Part shown: in pieces, positions 20,509 through 29,300 of the stretch
How positions within the stretch are numbered: position 1 is the stretch's first letter
Layout of the letters: each line of letters starts with the position of its first letter
Assembly (NCBI RefSeq): GCF_900100315.1
Contig: NZ_FNFF01000004.1
Span: 1 to 64,000 of the forward strand
Direction: 5' to 3'
DNA from: Streptomyces indicus
Lineage (GTDB): Bacteria > Actinomycetota > Actinomycetes > Streptomycetales > Streptomycetaceae
DNA length: 64,000 nt
Made by a program: the position numbers and the translations under genes
Notes under the pieces: generated by a model
What the model was told of the DNA's origin: nothing
Database searches by the model: none
Seen by the model: only the letters and a program-made list of their open reading frames with translations

Positions 20509-20841
20509 ATGAGCATCGTGAAGATCAACGCGCTGACCGTGCCGGCCGAGCAGCGGGAGACCCTCGAGAAGCGGTTCGCCTCGCGGGCCGGCGCCGTGGA
20601 GAGCTCTGACGGGTTCGAGTGGTTCGAGCTGCTCAAGCCGCTCGAAGGCACCGACCAGTACCTCGTCTACACGCGCTGGCGCAGCGAGGCCGACTTCCAG
20701 GCCTGGATGGAGGGCCCGATGAAGGCGGCCCACCAGGGCGGCGGCGCTGCCGAGGGCGGCGAGCGTCCGAAGCCGGCGGCCACCGGCTCGCAGGTGTGGA
20801 CCTTCGAGGTCGTGCAGCAGGCCGGTCCGAAGCCCGCCTGA
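20509..20841 (+). CDS. MhuD/IsdG-like heme-degrading monooxygenase
   Basis: A 110-residue ABM-fold protein starting MSIVKINALTVPAEQRETLE. It resembles mycobacterial MhuD closely: Asn7 in KIN, the stretch EKRFASRAGAVE, a Trp in DFQAWM and a His in MKAAHQGG at the positions of MhuD Asn7, Trp66 and His75. MhuD-type enzymes open heme to release iron without CO. The ATG at 20509 matches the family start better than the ATG 9 bp earlier. It is the only gene between two hairpins; no iron box was seen directly in front. Confidence 0.82.
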   Translation: MSIVKINALTVPAEQRETLEKRFASRAGAVESSDGFEWFELLKPLEGTDQYLVYTRWRSEADFQAWMEGPMKAAHQGGGAAEGGERPKPAATGSQVWTFEVVQQAGPKPA

Positions 20842-20878
20842 GCCCTCGCGGGTCAGGTCCGAAGCCCGCCCGGCAGCC

Positions 20879-20920
20879 GGACGGGGTGGAAGCGGGCCCT
20901 CGCCCGTTCCCACCCCGTCC
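20879..20920. terminator. Long bidirectional hairpin
   Basis: GGACGGGGTGGAAGCGGG pairs with CCCGTTCCCACCCCGTCC (one mismatch pair region) around a short loop, between convergent genes ending at 20841 and 20938. It can stop transcription from both sides. Confidence 0.7.
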
Positions 20921-20937
20921 GCCGTGGGCTCCAGGCA

Positions 20938-21555
20938 TCACGTCCTGAGGAGCCGCTCGGCGAACTCGCGGTAGTCGCGCAGCGCCAGCCGCAGCCGCTC
21001 GGTGTCCGCGGCGGCGCCGCCCTCGGCGACGCCGTGCGGCCCGTCGGGGGCCGTGGCCGTCCCCTCGGCCGCCTTCGTGCCCGGGCCCTCGGACCATGAG
21101 CTGCGCAGGTTGCGGTGGCGTTCGGCCAACAGGGCCGTCAGGCGCGAGGTCGCCTCCTCGATCACCCGGTCCGCCTCGCGTACGGACTCCTGCGGTGCGT
21201 CGACGAAGGTCGTCACCGCATGCTGGAGCCGCTGCGTCAGCTTGTCCCGCTCCTCACGCGCCAGCAGTCCCGGCACGCCGTTCCCGTGGGTCTCCTCGCC
21301 TCCTGTGTGCCGGTGGGGATCCTCGTCCCCCGCGCGCCGGCCGTCCGTCCCGGCGCCGTGCCGCTGCCTGCCGTGGGCCCGCAGCCGGTCCGCGTCACCG
21401 GCGTAAGCCTGCCCGCCCGTGGGGCGCGGCGAGCCGGCGTCGCCGGCGGGGCCGCGCTCGTCCGGGGAGAGCGGCGCCTCCGCCTCGCCGGTCCGGTGCG
21501 TCCGGTCCGGTGTCCGTGGCCCGTCAGGGTCGCCGCTGTTCCATCGCTCGCCCAT
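20938..21555 (-). CDS. Hypothetical protein, paralogue of the upstream membrane protein
   Basis: A 205-residue protein. Residues 1-95 are a disordered, His/Gly/Arg/Glu-rich tail (repeated RAGDED, HTGGEETHG). Residues ~98-205 are helical (LTQRLQHAVTTFVDAPQESVREADRVIEE...) and end in YREFAERLLRT. The helical module repeats the pattern in the neighbour (ARFVDSPREAVAEVDVLLAEL), with F-V-D-x-P-x-E/A at the same place, so the two genes are probably ancient duplicates. Nine bases separate them; they form an operon. Function unknown. Confidence 0.75.
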   Translation of the reverse strand: MGERWNSGDPDGPRTPDRTHRTGEAEAPLSPDERGPAGDAGSPRPTGGQAYAGDADRLRAHGRQRHGAGTDGRRAGDEDPHRHTGGEETHGNGVPGLLAREERDKLTQRLQHAVTTFVDAPQESVREADRVIEEATSRLTALLAERHRNLRSSWSEGPGTKAAEGTATAPDGPHGVAEGGAAADTERLRLALRDYREFAERLLRT

Positions 21556-21564
21556 GATGCCCCC

Positions 21565-22287
21565 TCAACTCTCCTTGGTGCGCTGCCGGTTGAACATCCA
21601 CGCCGGTCCGCCGCGGCCGCGGCCGGAAGGTGCGCCGGTCTCGGCCCGCGCGCCCGTGCGGTGCTTCTCGTCTGCCTCGCGCGTGTCGCCCTGGTGGTGC
21701 CTGCCGCCGGTCAGGCTCTTGCGTTCGGTCCTGCTCCGGCCGTCGGAGCGGGCGCCGGAGTGGAGCAGTTCGTGGAACATGGCGCGCGCCTCGACCATGG
21801 CCTCGCGCAGCGACTCGGTGCCGGCCTCGCCGTTGCCGTGGGCCGCCGCGTGCACCCGCCGGTAGCCGTTCACCTGGTACGCGTGGTGCACCGACAGAGC
21901 GGAGAGCTGGTCCTCATACCGCTCCCGGCCCGGGAATCCACGCTCGGCGGCCAACTCGGCCAGCAGCACGTCGACTTCGGCCACGGCCTCGCGCGGCGAG
22001 TCGACGAACCGCGCCTGGGCCGCCGCCCAACGGCTCTCGTACCGCTCCTGCTCACCGGCCGCGAGCGGCTTCGGCGTCAGGGAGCCGTGCTGCTTGACGC
22101 GCTCCTCAAGCTCTCGTTCTGCGGCCTTGGTGTCTCCGTCGTGACGAGCGACCGTGCGCTCGTACTCCGGACCGAAGCGCCGCTCCAGGCTGCGGCCGCC
22201 GCCCTGCCTGCGGGTCACGAGGAACACCGCACCGGCGATCAGAGCCACGGCGGCCACGATCACGATGACGGTCACAACTGCGGACAT
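21565..22287 (-). CDS. Membrane-anchored hypothetical protein
   Basis: A 240-residue protein with one N-terminal transmembrane helix (about 2-25, VVTVIVIVAAVALIAGAVFL), a basic patch (TRRQ), then a cytoplasmic helical region and the FVDSPREAVAEVDVLLAEL module shared with the next gene. The C-terminal 60 residues are charged, Arg/Gly/Glu-rich and probably disordered. First gene of a two-gene operon. No enzymatic motif; a structural or envelope-related role can only be guessed. Confidence 0.75.
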   Translation of the reverse strand: MSAVVTVIVIVAAVALIAGAVFLVTRRQGGGRSLERRFGPEYERTVARHDGDTKAAERELEERVKQHGSLTPKPLAAGEQERYESRWAAAQARFVDSPREAVAEVDVLLAELAAERGFPGRERYEDQLSALSVHHAYQVNGYRRVHAAAHGNGEAGTESLREAMVEARAMFHELLHSGARSDGRSRTERKSLTGGRHHQGDTREADEKHRTGARAETGAPSGRGRGGPAWMFNRQRTKES

Positions 22288-22389
22288 GCTCGCGCTCCTG
22301 TCGTGAGGGGCTGTCGCTATCCGAATAGCCCGACTTCGGAGACGAAAACCACCTGCACATCCGGTGGGCTGCCCACGAGGATGACGGGC

Positions 22390-22902
22390 ATGAGCACCGC
22401 CTGGTCCATCGCCCCCGAACCCGTCGACTCCGCCGCCGCGAGCGCGCTCTGGCGCGCGTACTACACCGAGGTCAGCGACCGCTGGTACCTGAAGGAGACG
22501 GGCCGGCCCACCGACCCGGGCGAGCTGGAGCGCGGGATCGCCGCGGACACCGGCGACAACCTGCGGGAACCGGACGGGGTGCTCCTGGTGGCGCGTTACG
22601 GGGGCGAGCCGGCCGGCACGGCGGGGGTGCGCCGCCTCGACGCCACGACCTGCGAGCTCAAGCGGGTCTTCCTGCTGCCGCGGCTGCGCGGCAGGGGCGG
22701 CTCGGGTCTGCTCATGGACGCCGCCGAGCGGGCGGCGCGGGCGTTCGGTGCGCGCCGGCTCGTCCTCGACACCCGCCTGGACCTGATCGAGGCGCGGACG
22801 CTGTACGTGAAGCGCGGTTTCGCGGAGATCCCGGCGTACAACTCCGGCCCGTATCAGGAGATCTGGTACGGGAAAGAGCTGACGGACGTCTCAACGGGCT
22901 GA
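22390..22902 (+). CDS. GNAT family N-acetyltransferase
   Basis: A 170-residue acetyl-CoA-dependent transferase from ATG 22390. The GNAT core is visible: beta-4 'ELKRVFLLPRLRGRGGSGLL' with the R/Q-x-x-G-x-G/A pyrophosphate loop (RLRGRGGSG, about 98-106), then 'ARRLVLDTRLDLIEARTLYVKRGF'. This pattern is close to small-molecule acetyltransferases of the RimI/PhnO group. Substrate unknown. It is divergent from the upstream membrane-protein operon and convergent with the MFS gene, so a single-gene unit. Confidence 0.9.
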   Translation: MSTAWSIAPEPVDSAAASALWRAYYTEVSDRWYLKETGRPTDPGELERGIAADTGDNLREPDGVLLVARYGGEPAGTAGVRRLDATTCELKRVFLLPRLRGRGGSGLLMDAAERAARAFGARRLVLDTRLDLIEARTLYVKRGFAEIPAYNSGPYQEIWYGKELTDVSTG

Positions 22903-22949
22903 CGAGAGCGCCTACTCGGGCAGACGGAGGCGGTCCCTGGGTGCGGGGC

Positions 22950-25016
22950 CTACGGCTGGAGGCGCGCCGCATGGTCGCGCGGTACGGCGCCCGCACCGGG
23001 CGTCTCCGCGTCCGAGCCCGAGAGCTCCGCACTCAGCTCCTCCACCAGGCGCACCAGATCGGTCGGGCGGTCGGGGCCCCACCAGTCGCCGAGCAGCTCC
23101 GCGAGGGATTCCTCGCGCGCCTTGCCGAGCCGCTGCGCCACCTCGCGGCCCGCGGGTGTGAACACCAGCCGCAGGCCCTCGCGCGAGGCGAGCCTGCGCT
23201 CCTCGAGCTGCCGGGCCGCGGCCTGGATCCGGGCGAGCGGCACGGTGGTGTTCTCGGCGAGCACCGCGGGCTCGGTGAAGCCGTGCCGCTGGATCCGGAG
23301 CAGCATCCAGCTGGCCGCGGGCAGCAAGTCCTCGCCGGCCCGCGCGGTGATCTTCTGGTAGATCTCCCGTCGGCCCTGGCGCGTGCCGAGCACCGACAGG
23401 GCGCGGTGCACCTCGTCGTGGGAGGAACGCTCGACGGGGTTGCCGGCGAGGGTCTCCGAGAGCTCGGGCGCGGTGACCGAGCCGCGCAGCTTGTCCTCGC
23501 GCAGCAGGAACGACAGCGCGAACGCGAGCAGCGCCACCGGCACCGCGTACAGGAAGACATCGGTGATCGCGGACGAGTAGCTGTGCAGGGCGGCGCCCTG
23601 GAGGTCGGGCGGGAGCTGCGCGATGGTGCGCGGGTCGTCCTCCAGGCTCTCGACCGTGAGCCCGGCGGGCAGCGTCTGCCCGGCGAGTGCGTCGCTGAGC
23701 TTGCCGTCCAGGCGGTTGGCGAACAGCGTGCCGAAGATCGCCACACCGAAGGAGGCGCCGATCGAGCGGAAGAAGGTCGCACCCGAGGTGGCGACGCCGA
23801 GATCCTCGTAACTGACGGCGTTCTGCACGATCAGGACCAGGACCTGCATGACCAGGCCGAGCCCGAGGCCGAACACGAAGAAGTACGCGTTCATCTCCCA
23901 GGTGCCGGTGGTCTCCTTCAGCTGGTGCAGGAGCAGCAGGCCGATCGAGGTGACCGCGGTGCCGGCTACGGGGAAGACCTTCCAGCGGCCCGTACGCGAG
24001 ACGATCTGGCCGGAGACCGTGGACGAGAGCAGCAGGCCGAGCACCATCGGCAGCATGTGCACGCCCGACATGGTGGGCGACACACCCTTGACGACCTGGA
24101 GGAACGTCGGCAGGTAGGTCATCGCGCCGAACATCGCGAAGCCCACGACGAAGCTGATCGCCGAGGACAGCGTGAAGGTGCGGATACGGAACAGCTTCAG
24201 CGGGAGCACCGGCTCGGCGGCCTTGCGCTCCACCGCCACGAACGCCACCAGGAGCACCGCGCCGAGCACCGCGAGGCCGATGATCTGCGCCGAGCCCCAG
24301 GCCCAGGTGGTGCCGCCGAGCGAGGCCACGAGGACCAGGCAGGTGGCGACCGAGGCGATCAGGAAGGTGCCGAGGTAGTCGATCCTGTGCGGGCGGACCG
24401 TGTGCGGGATGTGCAGCGCGGCCGCGATCACCAGGAGCGCGACGACCCCGATCGGCAGGTTGATGTAGAACACCCAGCGCCAGCTCAGGTGGTCCACGAA
24501 CAGGCCGCCGAGCAGCGGCCCGAGCACGCTCGTGGCGCCGAAGACGGCACCGAACAGGCCCTGGTACTTGCCGCGCTCACGCGGCGAGACGATGTCGCCG
24601 ACGATGGCCATCGACAGCACCATCAGGCCGCCGCCGCCCAAGCCCTGGAGGGCACGGAAGCCGATCAGCTGCGGCATGTTCTGCGCGAGGCCGCACAGCG
24701 CCGAACCGATCAGGAAGATCACGATCGCGGTCTGGAAGAGCTTCTTGCGCCCGTAGAGGTCGCCGAGCTTGCCCCACAGCGGGGTCGCGGCGGTCGACGC
24801 CAGCATGTACGCCGTGACCACCCACGACAGATGCTGCATCCCGCCGAGGTCGCTGACGATCGTCGGCAGCGCGGTCGAGACGATGGTCTGGTCGAGTGCG
24901 GCGAGCAGCATGCCGAGCAGCAGGGCGCCGATCGACACCATGACGCCGCCGCGGGTCTGGCCGGCGCCGGGCGTGGCCACGGCCGGGGTGCCCGCGCCGC
25001 TCACCTCGTGGGCCAT
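22950..25016 (-). CDS. DHA2 (EmrB/QacA) MFS drug exporter fused to a winged-helix domain
   Basis: A 688-residue protein from ATG 25016 (strong AGGAGG). Residues ~25-525 are a 14-helix DHA2 proton-driven multidrug exporter: [13 protein letters not shown] (helix 1), [13 protein letters not shown] (loop 2-3), motif C-like '[22 protein letters not shown]'. Residues ~560-680 are a soluble cytoplasmic tail with a MarR-like winged helix ('[24 protein letters not shown]', wing '[16 protein letters not shown]'). Such exporter-wHTH fusions occur in Streptomyces; the tail may sense drug or bind DNA or partners. Divergent from the next gene. Confidence 0.9.
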   Translation of the reverse strand: MAHEVSGAGTPAVATPGAGQTRGGVMVSIGALLLGMLLAALDQTIVSTALPTIVSDLGGMQHLSWVVTAYMLASTAATPLWGKLGDLYGRKKLFQTAIVIFLIGSALCGLAQNMPQLIGFRALQGLGGGGLMVLSMAIVGDIVSPRERGKYQGLFGAVFGATSVLGPLLGGLFVDHLSWRWVFYINLPIGVVALLVIAAALHIPHTVRPHRIDYLGTFLIASVATCLVLVASLGGTTWAWGSAQIIGLAVLGAVLLVAFVAVERKAAEPVLPLKLFRIRTFTLSSAISFVVGFAMFGAMTYLPTFLQVVKGVSPTMSGVHMLPMVLGLLLSSTVSGQIVSRTGRWKVFPVAGTAVTSIGLLLLHQLKETTGTWEMNAYFFVFGLGLGLVMQVLVLIVQNAVSYEDLGVATSGATFFRSIGASFGVAIFGTLFANRLDGKLSDALAGQTLPAGLTVESLEDDPRTIAQLPPDLQGAALHSYSSAITDVFLYAVPVALLAFALSFLLREDKLRGSVTAPELSETLAGNPVERSSHDEVHRALSVLGTRQGRREIYQKITARAGEDLLPAASWMLLRIQRHGFTEPAVLAENTTVPLARIQAAARQLEERRLASREGLRLVFTPAGREVAQRLGKAREESLAELLGDWWGPDRPTDLVRLVEELSAELSGSDAETPGAGAVPRDHAARLQP

Positions 25017-25235
25017 GGGACGCCTCCTGCTCTCTTTCTGCGCACTGCCTCTCTCCATCCTGGGCGGCATGCCCGGTTATGGCCTGTTGAGGGAGGTATA
25101 CGGGGCCCGCGAGCGGGGTGGGTGCGCTGGGACTCGCGGGGCGGGGTCGGCATAATCGCGGGGAGCTTCAGGGAGCGGGGAACTCCGGGGAGCTCGAGCT
25201 CCGAGGGAGAGCTCCGAGGGAGGGGACCCACAGAG

Positions 25236-26369
25236 GTGAGCGGATTGACGTGCCCGCACTGCGGCACGGCCAGAGAAGCGAGCGGTGCGCCGCGGTGCGG
25301 CTGCGGCCCGCGGGCGGCGGACGCCCTGCGGCAGGAACGGTCCGCGCAGGTGGCCGCCGCGGAGGACTTCGACCCGCTGCGGATACGGCCCTATGTGTCG
25401 CTGTCGCCGGATGTGGCGCCGGTTCCGGGCGAGCAGCAGCCGGGCGGGGGAGACGGGGACGCGACGGCCGCGCTGCCGGTGGTCTACCAGCCCTCCGGCC
25501 CGCCGGCGGTCTCCGAGCCGCATCCGGCGGACGTGGACCTGTTCGTGCCGGGCGGCGCGGGTGCGGCCGGGCATGAGGCCGGGGCGTACGGGGCCGGCGG
25601 TTACGGAGCGGACGGATTCGGCGCGGCTGGTCACGGGGCGGACGGTTTCGGCGCGGCTGGTTACGGCGCGGACGGCTACGGGCCCGGTGACTACGAGGTC
25701 GAGCTCGAGCGCGCGGAGCCCCTGGTCCACCGCGAGCCCGGCGCGCACGGCAGTCGGCGGGCGCCCCGCGGCCGGCGCCGTACGACGCTGCTCGCGGTGT
25801 GCGGGGCGGCGGTGGCCGTCGTGGCGGTGGCGGCCGCGGCCACCGGACTGTTCTCCGGCGACGAGAACGACGGACGACGCGAGGAGGCCCTGCCGGACCG
25901 GTCCACGAGCGCCCCCGCGCTCAGCGTGTCGCCGAGCGAGAGCGCGAGCCCGAGCCCGTCGGCCTCCGCGTCCGCCTCGGCGAGCGCCTCGCCCTCGAAG
26001 TCGGCGAGCGCCTCGGCCACACCGAGCAGCAGGCCCAGCTCGTCGGCGCCGCAGGCCTCGCCCACGGTCAAGGTCTCGCGTTCGGCGTCAGCGCCCGCGT
26101 CCTCGCAGCCGCCGGAGCAGCCCGCCGGCACGCTCCAGCTGGGGGACAGCGGTGGCGAGGTGCGGCAGATGCAGCGGATGCTGCGGGACGTGTACGTCTA
26201 CCAGGGCCCGGCGCACGGGCAGTTCGACGAGCAGACCCGGGACGCCGTGGCCACCTTCCAGGTCTGGTACGGCGTGGACGGGGACCCGCGGGGCGTCTAC
26301 GGACCGGCGACGCGCTCCGCCCTGGAACGTGCGGCGGGCCGGGGGGACGGCGACGGGTCGCGGGACTGA
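25236..26369 (+). CDS. Membrane-anchored peptidoglycan-binding protein
   Basis: A 377-residue protein from GTG 25236. Order: N-terminal zinc-ribbon-like TCPHCGTAREASGAPRCGCG; a Gly/Tyr/Ala repeat region (GAGGYGADGFGAAGHGADGF, about 118-150); one transmembrane helix ~185-207; a Ser/Ala/Pro linker (about 220-300, 'SASASASASASPSK'); and a C-terminal PG_binding_1 domain (LQLGDSGGEVRQMQRMLRD..., 305-370). The C-terminus is outside and should bind peptidoglycan, while the zinc-ribbon-like end is cytoplasmic, as in zinc-ribbon membrane proteins of actinobacteria. The repeats cause low-complexity DNA. Confidence 0.85.
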   Translation: MSGLTCPHCGTAREASGAPRCGCGPRAADALRQERSAQVAAAEDFDPLRIRPYVSLSPDVAPVPGEQQPGGGDGDATAALPVVYQPSGPPAVSEPHPADVDLFVPGGAGAAGHEAGAYGAGGYGADGFGAAGHGADGFGAAGYGADGYGPGDYEVELERAEPLVHREPGAHGSRRAPRGRRRTTLLAVCGAAVAVVAVAAAATGLFSGDENDGRREEALPDRSTSAPALSVSPSESASPSPSASASASASASPSKSASASATPSSRPSSSAPQASPTVKVSRSASAPASSQPPEQPAGTLQLGDSGGEVRQMQRMLRDVYVYQGPAHGQFDEQTRDAVATFQVWYGVDGDPRGVYGPATRSALERAAGRGDGDGSRD

Positions 26370-26380
26370 GCGGGGCCGCT

Positions 26381-26450
26381 GCGGTGGCGTCGGCCACTCC
26401 TGGGCGCGGTGGCGTCGGCCACTCCATGGCTCGGCCGCGTCGGCCATCCC
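26381..26450. repeat. 25-bp tandem repeat (GCGGTGGCGTCGGCCACTCC)
   Basis: Copies at 26381-26400 and 26406-26425 and a diverged third at 26431-26450, period 25 bp, between the peptidoglycan-binding gene and the convergent DUF1992 gene. No coding role; possibly slippage product or terminator region. Confidence 0.7.
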
Positions 26451-26489
26451 TCGCGCCGCTGGGTGCCCGGCGCCCCGGCGCCCGCGCCC

Positions 26490-26897
26490 TCAGCCCTCCT
26501 GCCGCGCCCGGCGCCACTCCCGTACGACCTCGTCGATGTCCACCGGGCCGCGGCCCAGGTGGGGACCGGCGGGCGGGCGGCGCAGGAACTCGGCGATCTT
26601 CTCGTTGAGCGGTTCGAGCAGCGCGCGGACGGCCCGCTCCGAGGGCGCCTCGGGGGCGGCGGCCAGGGCGTCCTCCACCTCCTTGCGCAGCGCGAGCGCC
26701 GGCGGCAGGGCGCCGGGCAGCTGCTCCTGGTGCATCTTCTTGCGGATCCACCACAGCTCGTCGTACGGCTTGTCGAGGCCGTCGAGGGGCTTGCCCGCGC
26801 CGGGAAGGCGGGCGAAGTCGCCGCGGGCCTCCGCCTCACGGATCTGTTTGTCGACAAAGGACTCGAAGCTGACACCAGGGGGCTTACGCTCGGTCAT
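26490..26897 (-). CDS. DUF1992 (DNAJC28-type) family protein
   Basis: A 135-residue cytoplasmic protein: FESFVDKQIREAEARGDFAR-LPGAGKPLD is the DUF1992 signature, followed by DELWWIRKKMHQEQLPGALP and a C-terminal helix region (VDIDEVVREWRRAR). The human relative DNAJC28 carries the same domain. Function unknown in bacteria. Start MTERKPPGVSF at 26897. Confidence 0.93.
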   Translation of the reverse strand: MTERKPPGVSFESFVDKQIREAEARGDFARLPGAGKPLDGLDKPYDELWWIRKKMHQEQLPGALPPALALRKEVEDALAAAPEAPSERAVRALLEPLNEKIAEFLRRPPAGPHLGRGPVDIDEVVREWRRARQEG

Positions 26898-27035
26898 GGC
26901 ACCAGTTTCGCAAACGGGTGCGCGGACCGCCCGGGCGGGGATGTGGCATGGGTCACGCGGCGGGAGCGGCCGGGCGCTCTAAGATGCGGCGGCGCGCCAA
27001 CAGCGCCGCGGATGTTGCGACTTGAAGGAGCGCAG

Positions 27036-27428
27036 GTGCTCGAGCTCACCATGGCAGCGGTCTCGCAGGCGGACGCGGGCGCCACCGCCGGCATGTCGAT
27101 GGCCGACGCGGACAGCACGCCCGGCGAGGTGCTGCGGGTCGGCCGCGACCGTACGGTGTGCCGCCTCTCGCCCCCCGACGACTGGCTGTTCGTCTCGCGG
27201 ACGCATCTGGAGTTCCTCTGCGGACCCGACGGGGCCTGGCGCGTCACCTGGCTCCTGGGCTCGCACCCGGACCCGGCCTCCGAGGTGCGCGTGCGGGTCG
27301 GCGAGCACCATCACCAACTCGCCTACGGAGGCACGATGTTGCTGCCCGTGGGCGGTTCCGGAGAGGTGATCATCCAGGACCGCACCGGGCCGCGCTCGGT
27401 CAACGTGGGCTTCTACCACGAGACATGA
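27036..27428 (+). CDS. FHA-like domain protein
   Basis: A 130-residue protein from GTG 27036 (GGAG 5 bp before). Residues ~25-60 have the FHA arrangement: VLRVGRDRTVCRLSPPDDWL then FVSRTHLEF (Gly-Arg, Ser-Arg-x-His), which bind phosphothreonine. The remaining beta strands (VRVRVGEHHHQLAYGGTMLL, EVIIQDR) complete a beta sandwich. Stand-alone FHA proteins act as adaptors for Ser/Thr kinases. No kinase is in the neighbourhood, so the partner is unknown. Confidence 0.82.
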   Translation: MLELTMAAVSQADAGATAGMSMADADSTPGEVLRVGRDRTVCRLSPPDDWLFVSRTHLEFLCGPDGAWRVTWLLGSHPDPASEVRVRVGEHHHQLAYGGTMLLPVGGSGEVIIQDRTGPRSVNVGFYHET

Positions 27429-27469
27429 GCAGCGCCGGGACCTGAGGCGCCATGGTGCCGGGGGAGGTC

Positions 27470-28018
27470 TCAGACCCGTTCGAGCGGGCGGTGCGGACCC
27501 GCCGGCACCTCGGCCTTGATCACATCGCCGGGCCGGACCGTGCCGCCCTCGCGGACGACCGTCATGATGCCCGCCCTGCGCACGAGCCGGCCGTCCGCGT
27601 CGCGGTACACCATCTGCTTGAGCAGCCCGTCCTGGTAACCGTCGATCTGCACGCAGGGGTTGCGCAGCCCGGTGACCTCGAGGACGGCCTCGTCGCCGAT
27701 GCGCAGCAGTGTGCCGGTGGACAGGCCGAGCAGGTCGATGCCGCGCGTCGTGATGTTCTCGCCGAGCGCGCCGGGCGTCACGGTGAACCCTTCCCCGGCG
27801 ACCTCGGCGAACAGCTCCTCGTGGATGAGGTGGACCTGCCGGAGGTTGGGCTGCGTCGGGTCCTGCGCCACCCGTGAGCGGTGCTTGACGGTGACGCCCG
27901 CGTGCACGTCGCCCTCGACGCCGAGGCCGGCGAGCAGCGTGATGCTCTCGCGGTTCGGCTTGGTGAACGCGTACACCTCGTTGCTGCTGACCGCGGTGAC
28001 GGTCCCTTCGTGTGCCAT
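27470..28018 (-). CDS. MOSC domain protein
   Basis: A 182-residue MOSC (molybdenum cofactor sulfurase C-terminal) domain protein. It has the conserved 'GVEGDVHAG', 'NLRQVHLIHEEL', 'PGALGENITTRGIDL' and a conserved Cys in 'TGLRNPCVQID', the probable sulfur-carrying residue. MOSC domains handle Moco-dependent sulfur or oxygen transfer, e.g. in YiiM-like N-hydroxylated compound reduction. Single gene; no Moco genes nearby. Confidence 0.92.
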   Translation of the reverse strand: MAHEGTVTAVSSNEVYAFTKPNRESITLLAGLGVEGDVHAGVTVKHRSRVAQDPTQPNLRQVHLIHEELFAEVAGEGFTVTPGALGENITTRGIDLLGLSTGTLLRIGDEAVLEVTGLRNPCVQIDGYQDGLLKQMVYRDADGRLVRRAGIMTVVREGGTVRPGDVIKAEVPAGPHRPLERV

Positions 28019-28061
28019 GCCCTGGTCCCCCTCGTGCCCGCCGTCCGTATCCGCTGCGACC

Positions 28062-29258
28062 CTAGTTCAGCGGCGGCGGGGTCCATACGGGGGGTGGCGG
28101 CGTGACCGGCCGCCGCGCCCGGACGACCCTGCGCCACACGAACAGCGCGAGCAGCGGCAGAAGAACCGCACCGCCCACCGTCACCATCCACGCGGGGACC
28201 CCCGCCCACAGCAGCAACTCGTCGTGGTACACGACGTGTTGGTAGGGGGCGTCGGAGGCGGCCCGGCGCAGTTCGTGGTCTCCGGAGATCTCCGCGGGGT
28301 GCGGGAACTGCTGCTCGATCGCCGTGAGATACGTGGCCTCGGCGCCGGCGAAGGACCGTACCGCCGGAGCCGCCGTGCCCTTCAGACGGTTCGCGTACGT
28401 CACGTCCGGCAGATAGCCGCCGATCGCCGAGCGCGGCTCCATCCGGTGCGCGGCCAGCACGTACAGGTCCAGCTTCTGCGGCTGCGCGGCGAGGCGGGAC
28501 AGCCGCATCGGGTACACGAGCCGGTCGCTCGCGAAGGAGATCCGCAGCGGTTCGAGCAGGCCGCCCAGGGTGGCGTCGCCGTCCCCGTCGGGTGCGAGGC
28601 GGACCGCCACGTACTGCCAGCCCTGGTCGACGTACGGGCGCAGCTCCCGCGAGAGCCGGTCGGGCAGCCGGAAGCCCTCCTTCCGGAGCCAGTCGGCGAG
28701 CGCGTCCGGGTCGGCGGCGGTCAGCCGGGCCACGTCGAACGGCCCGAGCCGGTCGCGTCCGGTCACGCCGACCGGCGGCGTCCGCTCGGGCGCGCCCGCA
28801 CCGCCGCCGTCGGACTCCTCCGCGGAGAACGGGAAGTCGCCCTCGCGCGGCCAGAAGTAGAACCGCTTCTTGTGGATGGGCGCGGTGAGTTCGGCGAGCT
28901 CGTCGAAGAGCGCGCGGTCGCCCAGCCGCACATCGGCCCGCGAGGGCACCGGCATGATCCAGGCGGCCTCGCGCGCGTCGCCCCGTACGGACAGGCTCAT
29001 CGCGATCTCCTGCCGCCGCCCGTCCCAGCGCACCGCCGACAGCTCGCGGTCCACGGAGATCGAGGAGCCCTCGCCGGGCACCATCGCCCCGCATCCGCAG
29101 GCGTACGCGGGCCGGATCAGCGAGCCGAGCAGCAGCACGAGCAGCGCGAGCAGCACCGCGGACACCCGCCGCGCCCGGACGCTCTGCCGTGGAAGAGGGA
29201 CGGCCGGCCCGCGGTCCGCCAGGACCGGAGCCGGCCGTCCACCGAACCCGAAGCGCAT
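28062..29258 (-). CDS. DUF2330 family secreted/membrane protein
   Basis: A 398-residue protein. Signal or anchor helix at ~32-50 followed by ACGCGAMVPGEG, the conserved start of DUF2330 mature domains. Residues ~55-330 are the extracellular DUF2330 domain, and a C-terminal transmembrane helix (about 355-375) is followed by RRVVRARRPVTPPPP. Probably a cell-surface protein with the domain outside. Function unknown. It ends 43 bp upstream of the MOSC gene on the same strand, so they could share a transcript. Confidence 0.88.
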   Translation of the reverse strand: MRFGFGGRPAPVLADRGPAVPLPRQSVRARRVSAVLLALLVLLLGSLIRPAYACGCGAMVPGEGSSISVDRELSAVRWDGRRQEIAMSLSVRGDAREAAWIMPVPSRADVRLGDRALFDELAELTAPIHKKRFYFWPREGDFPFSAEESDGGGAGAPERTPPVGVTGRDRLGPFDVARLTAADPDALADWLRKEGFRLPDRLSRELRPYVDQGWQYVAVRLAPDGDGDATLGGLLEPLRISFASDRLVYPMRLSRLAAQPQKLDLYVLAAHRMEPRSAIGGYLPDVTYANRLKGTAAPAVRSFAGAEATYLTAIEQQFPHPAEISGDHELRRAASDAPYQHVVYHDELLLWAGVPAWMVTVGGAVLLPLLALFVWRRVVRARRPVTPPPPVWTPPPLN

Positions 29259-29300
29259 GTGCCCATCCCCCCGTGACGACTCACGGGCACAGACGGACGC

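Noticed and set aside
22941..25235. Long plus-strand frame upstream of the peptidoglycan-binding gene
   Set aside because: It covers the MFS gene on the opposite strand and is Glu/Arg/His-rich noise; the real start with zinc-ribbon-like sequence is GTG 25236.
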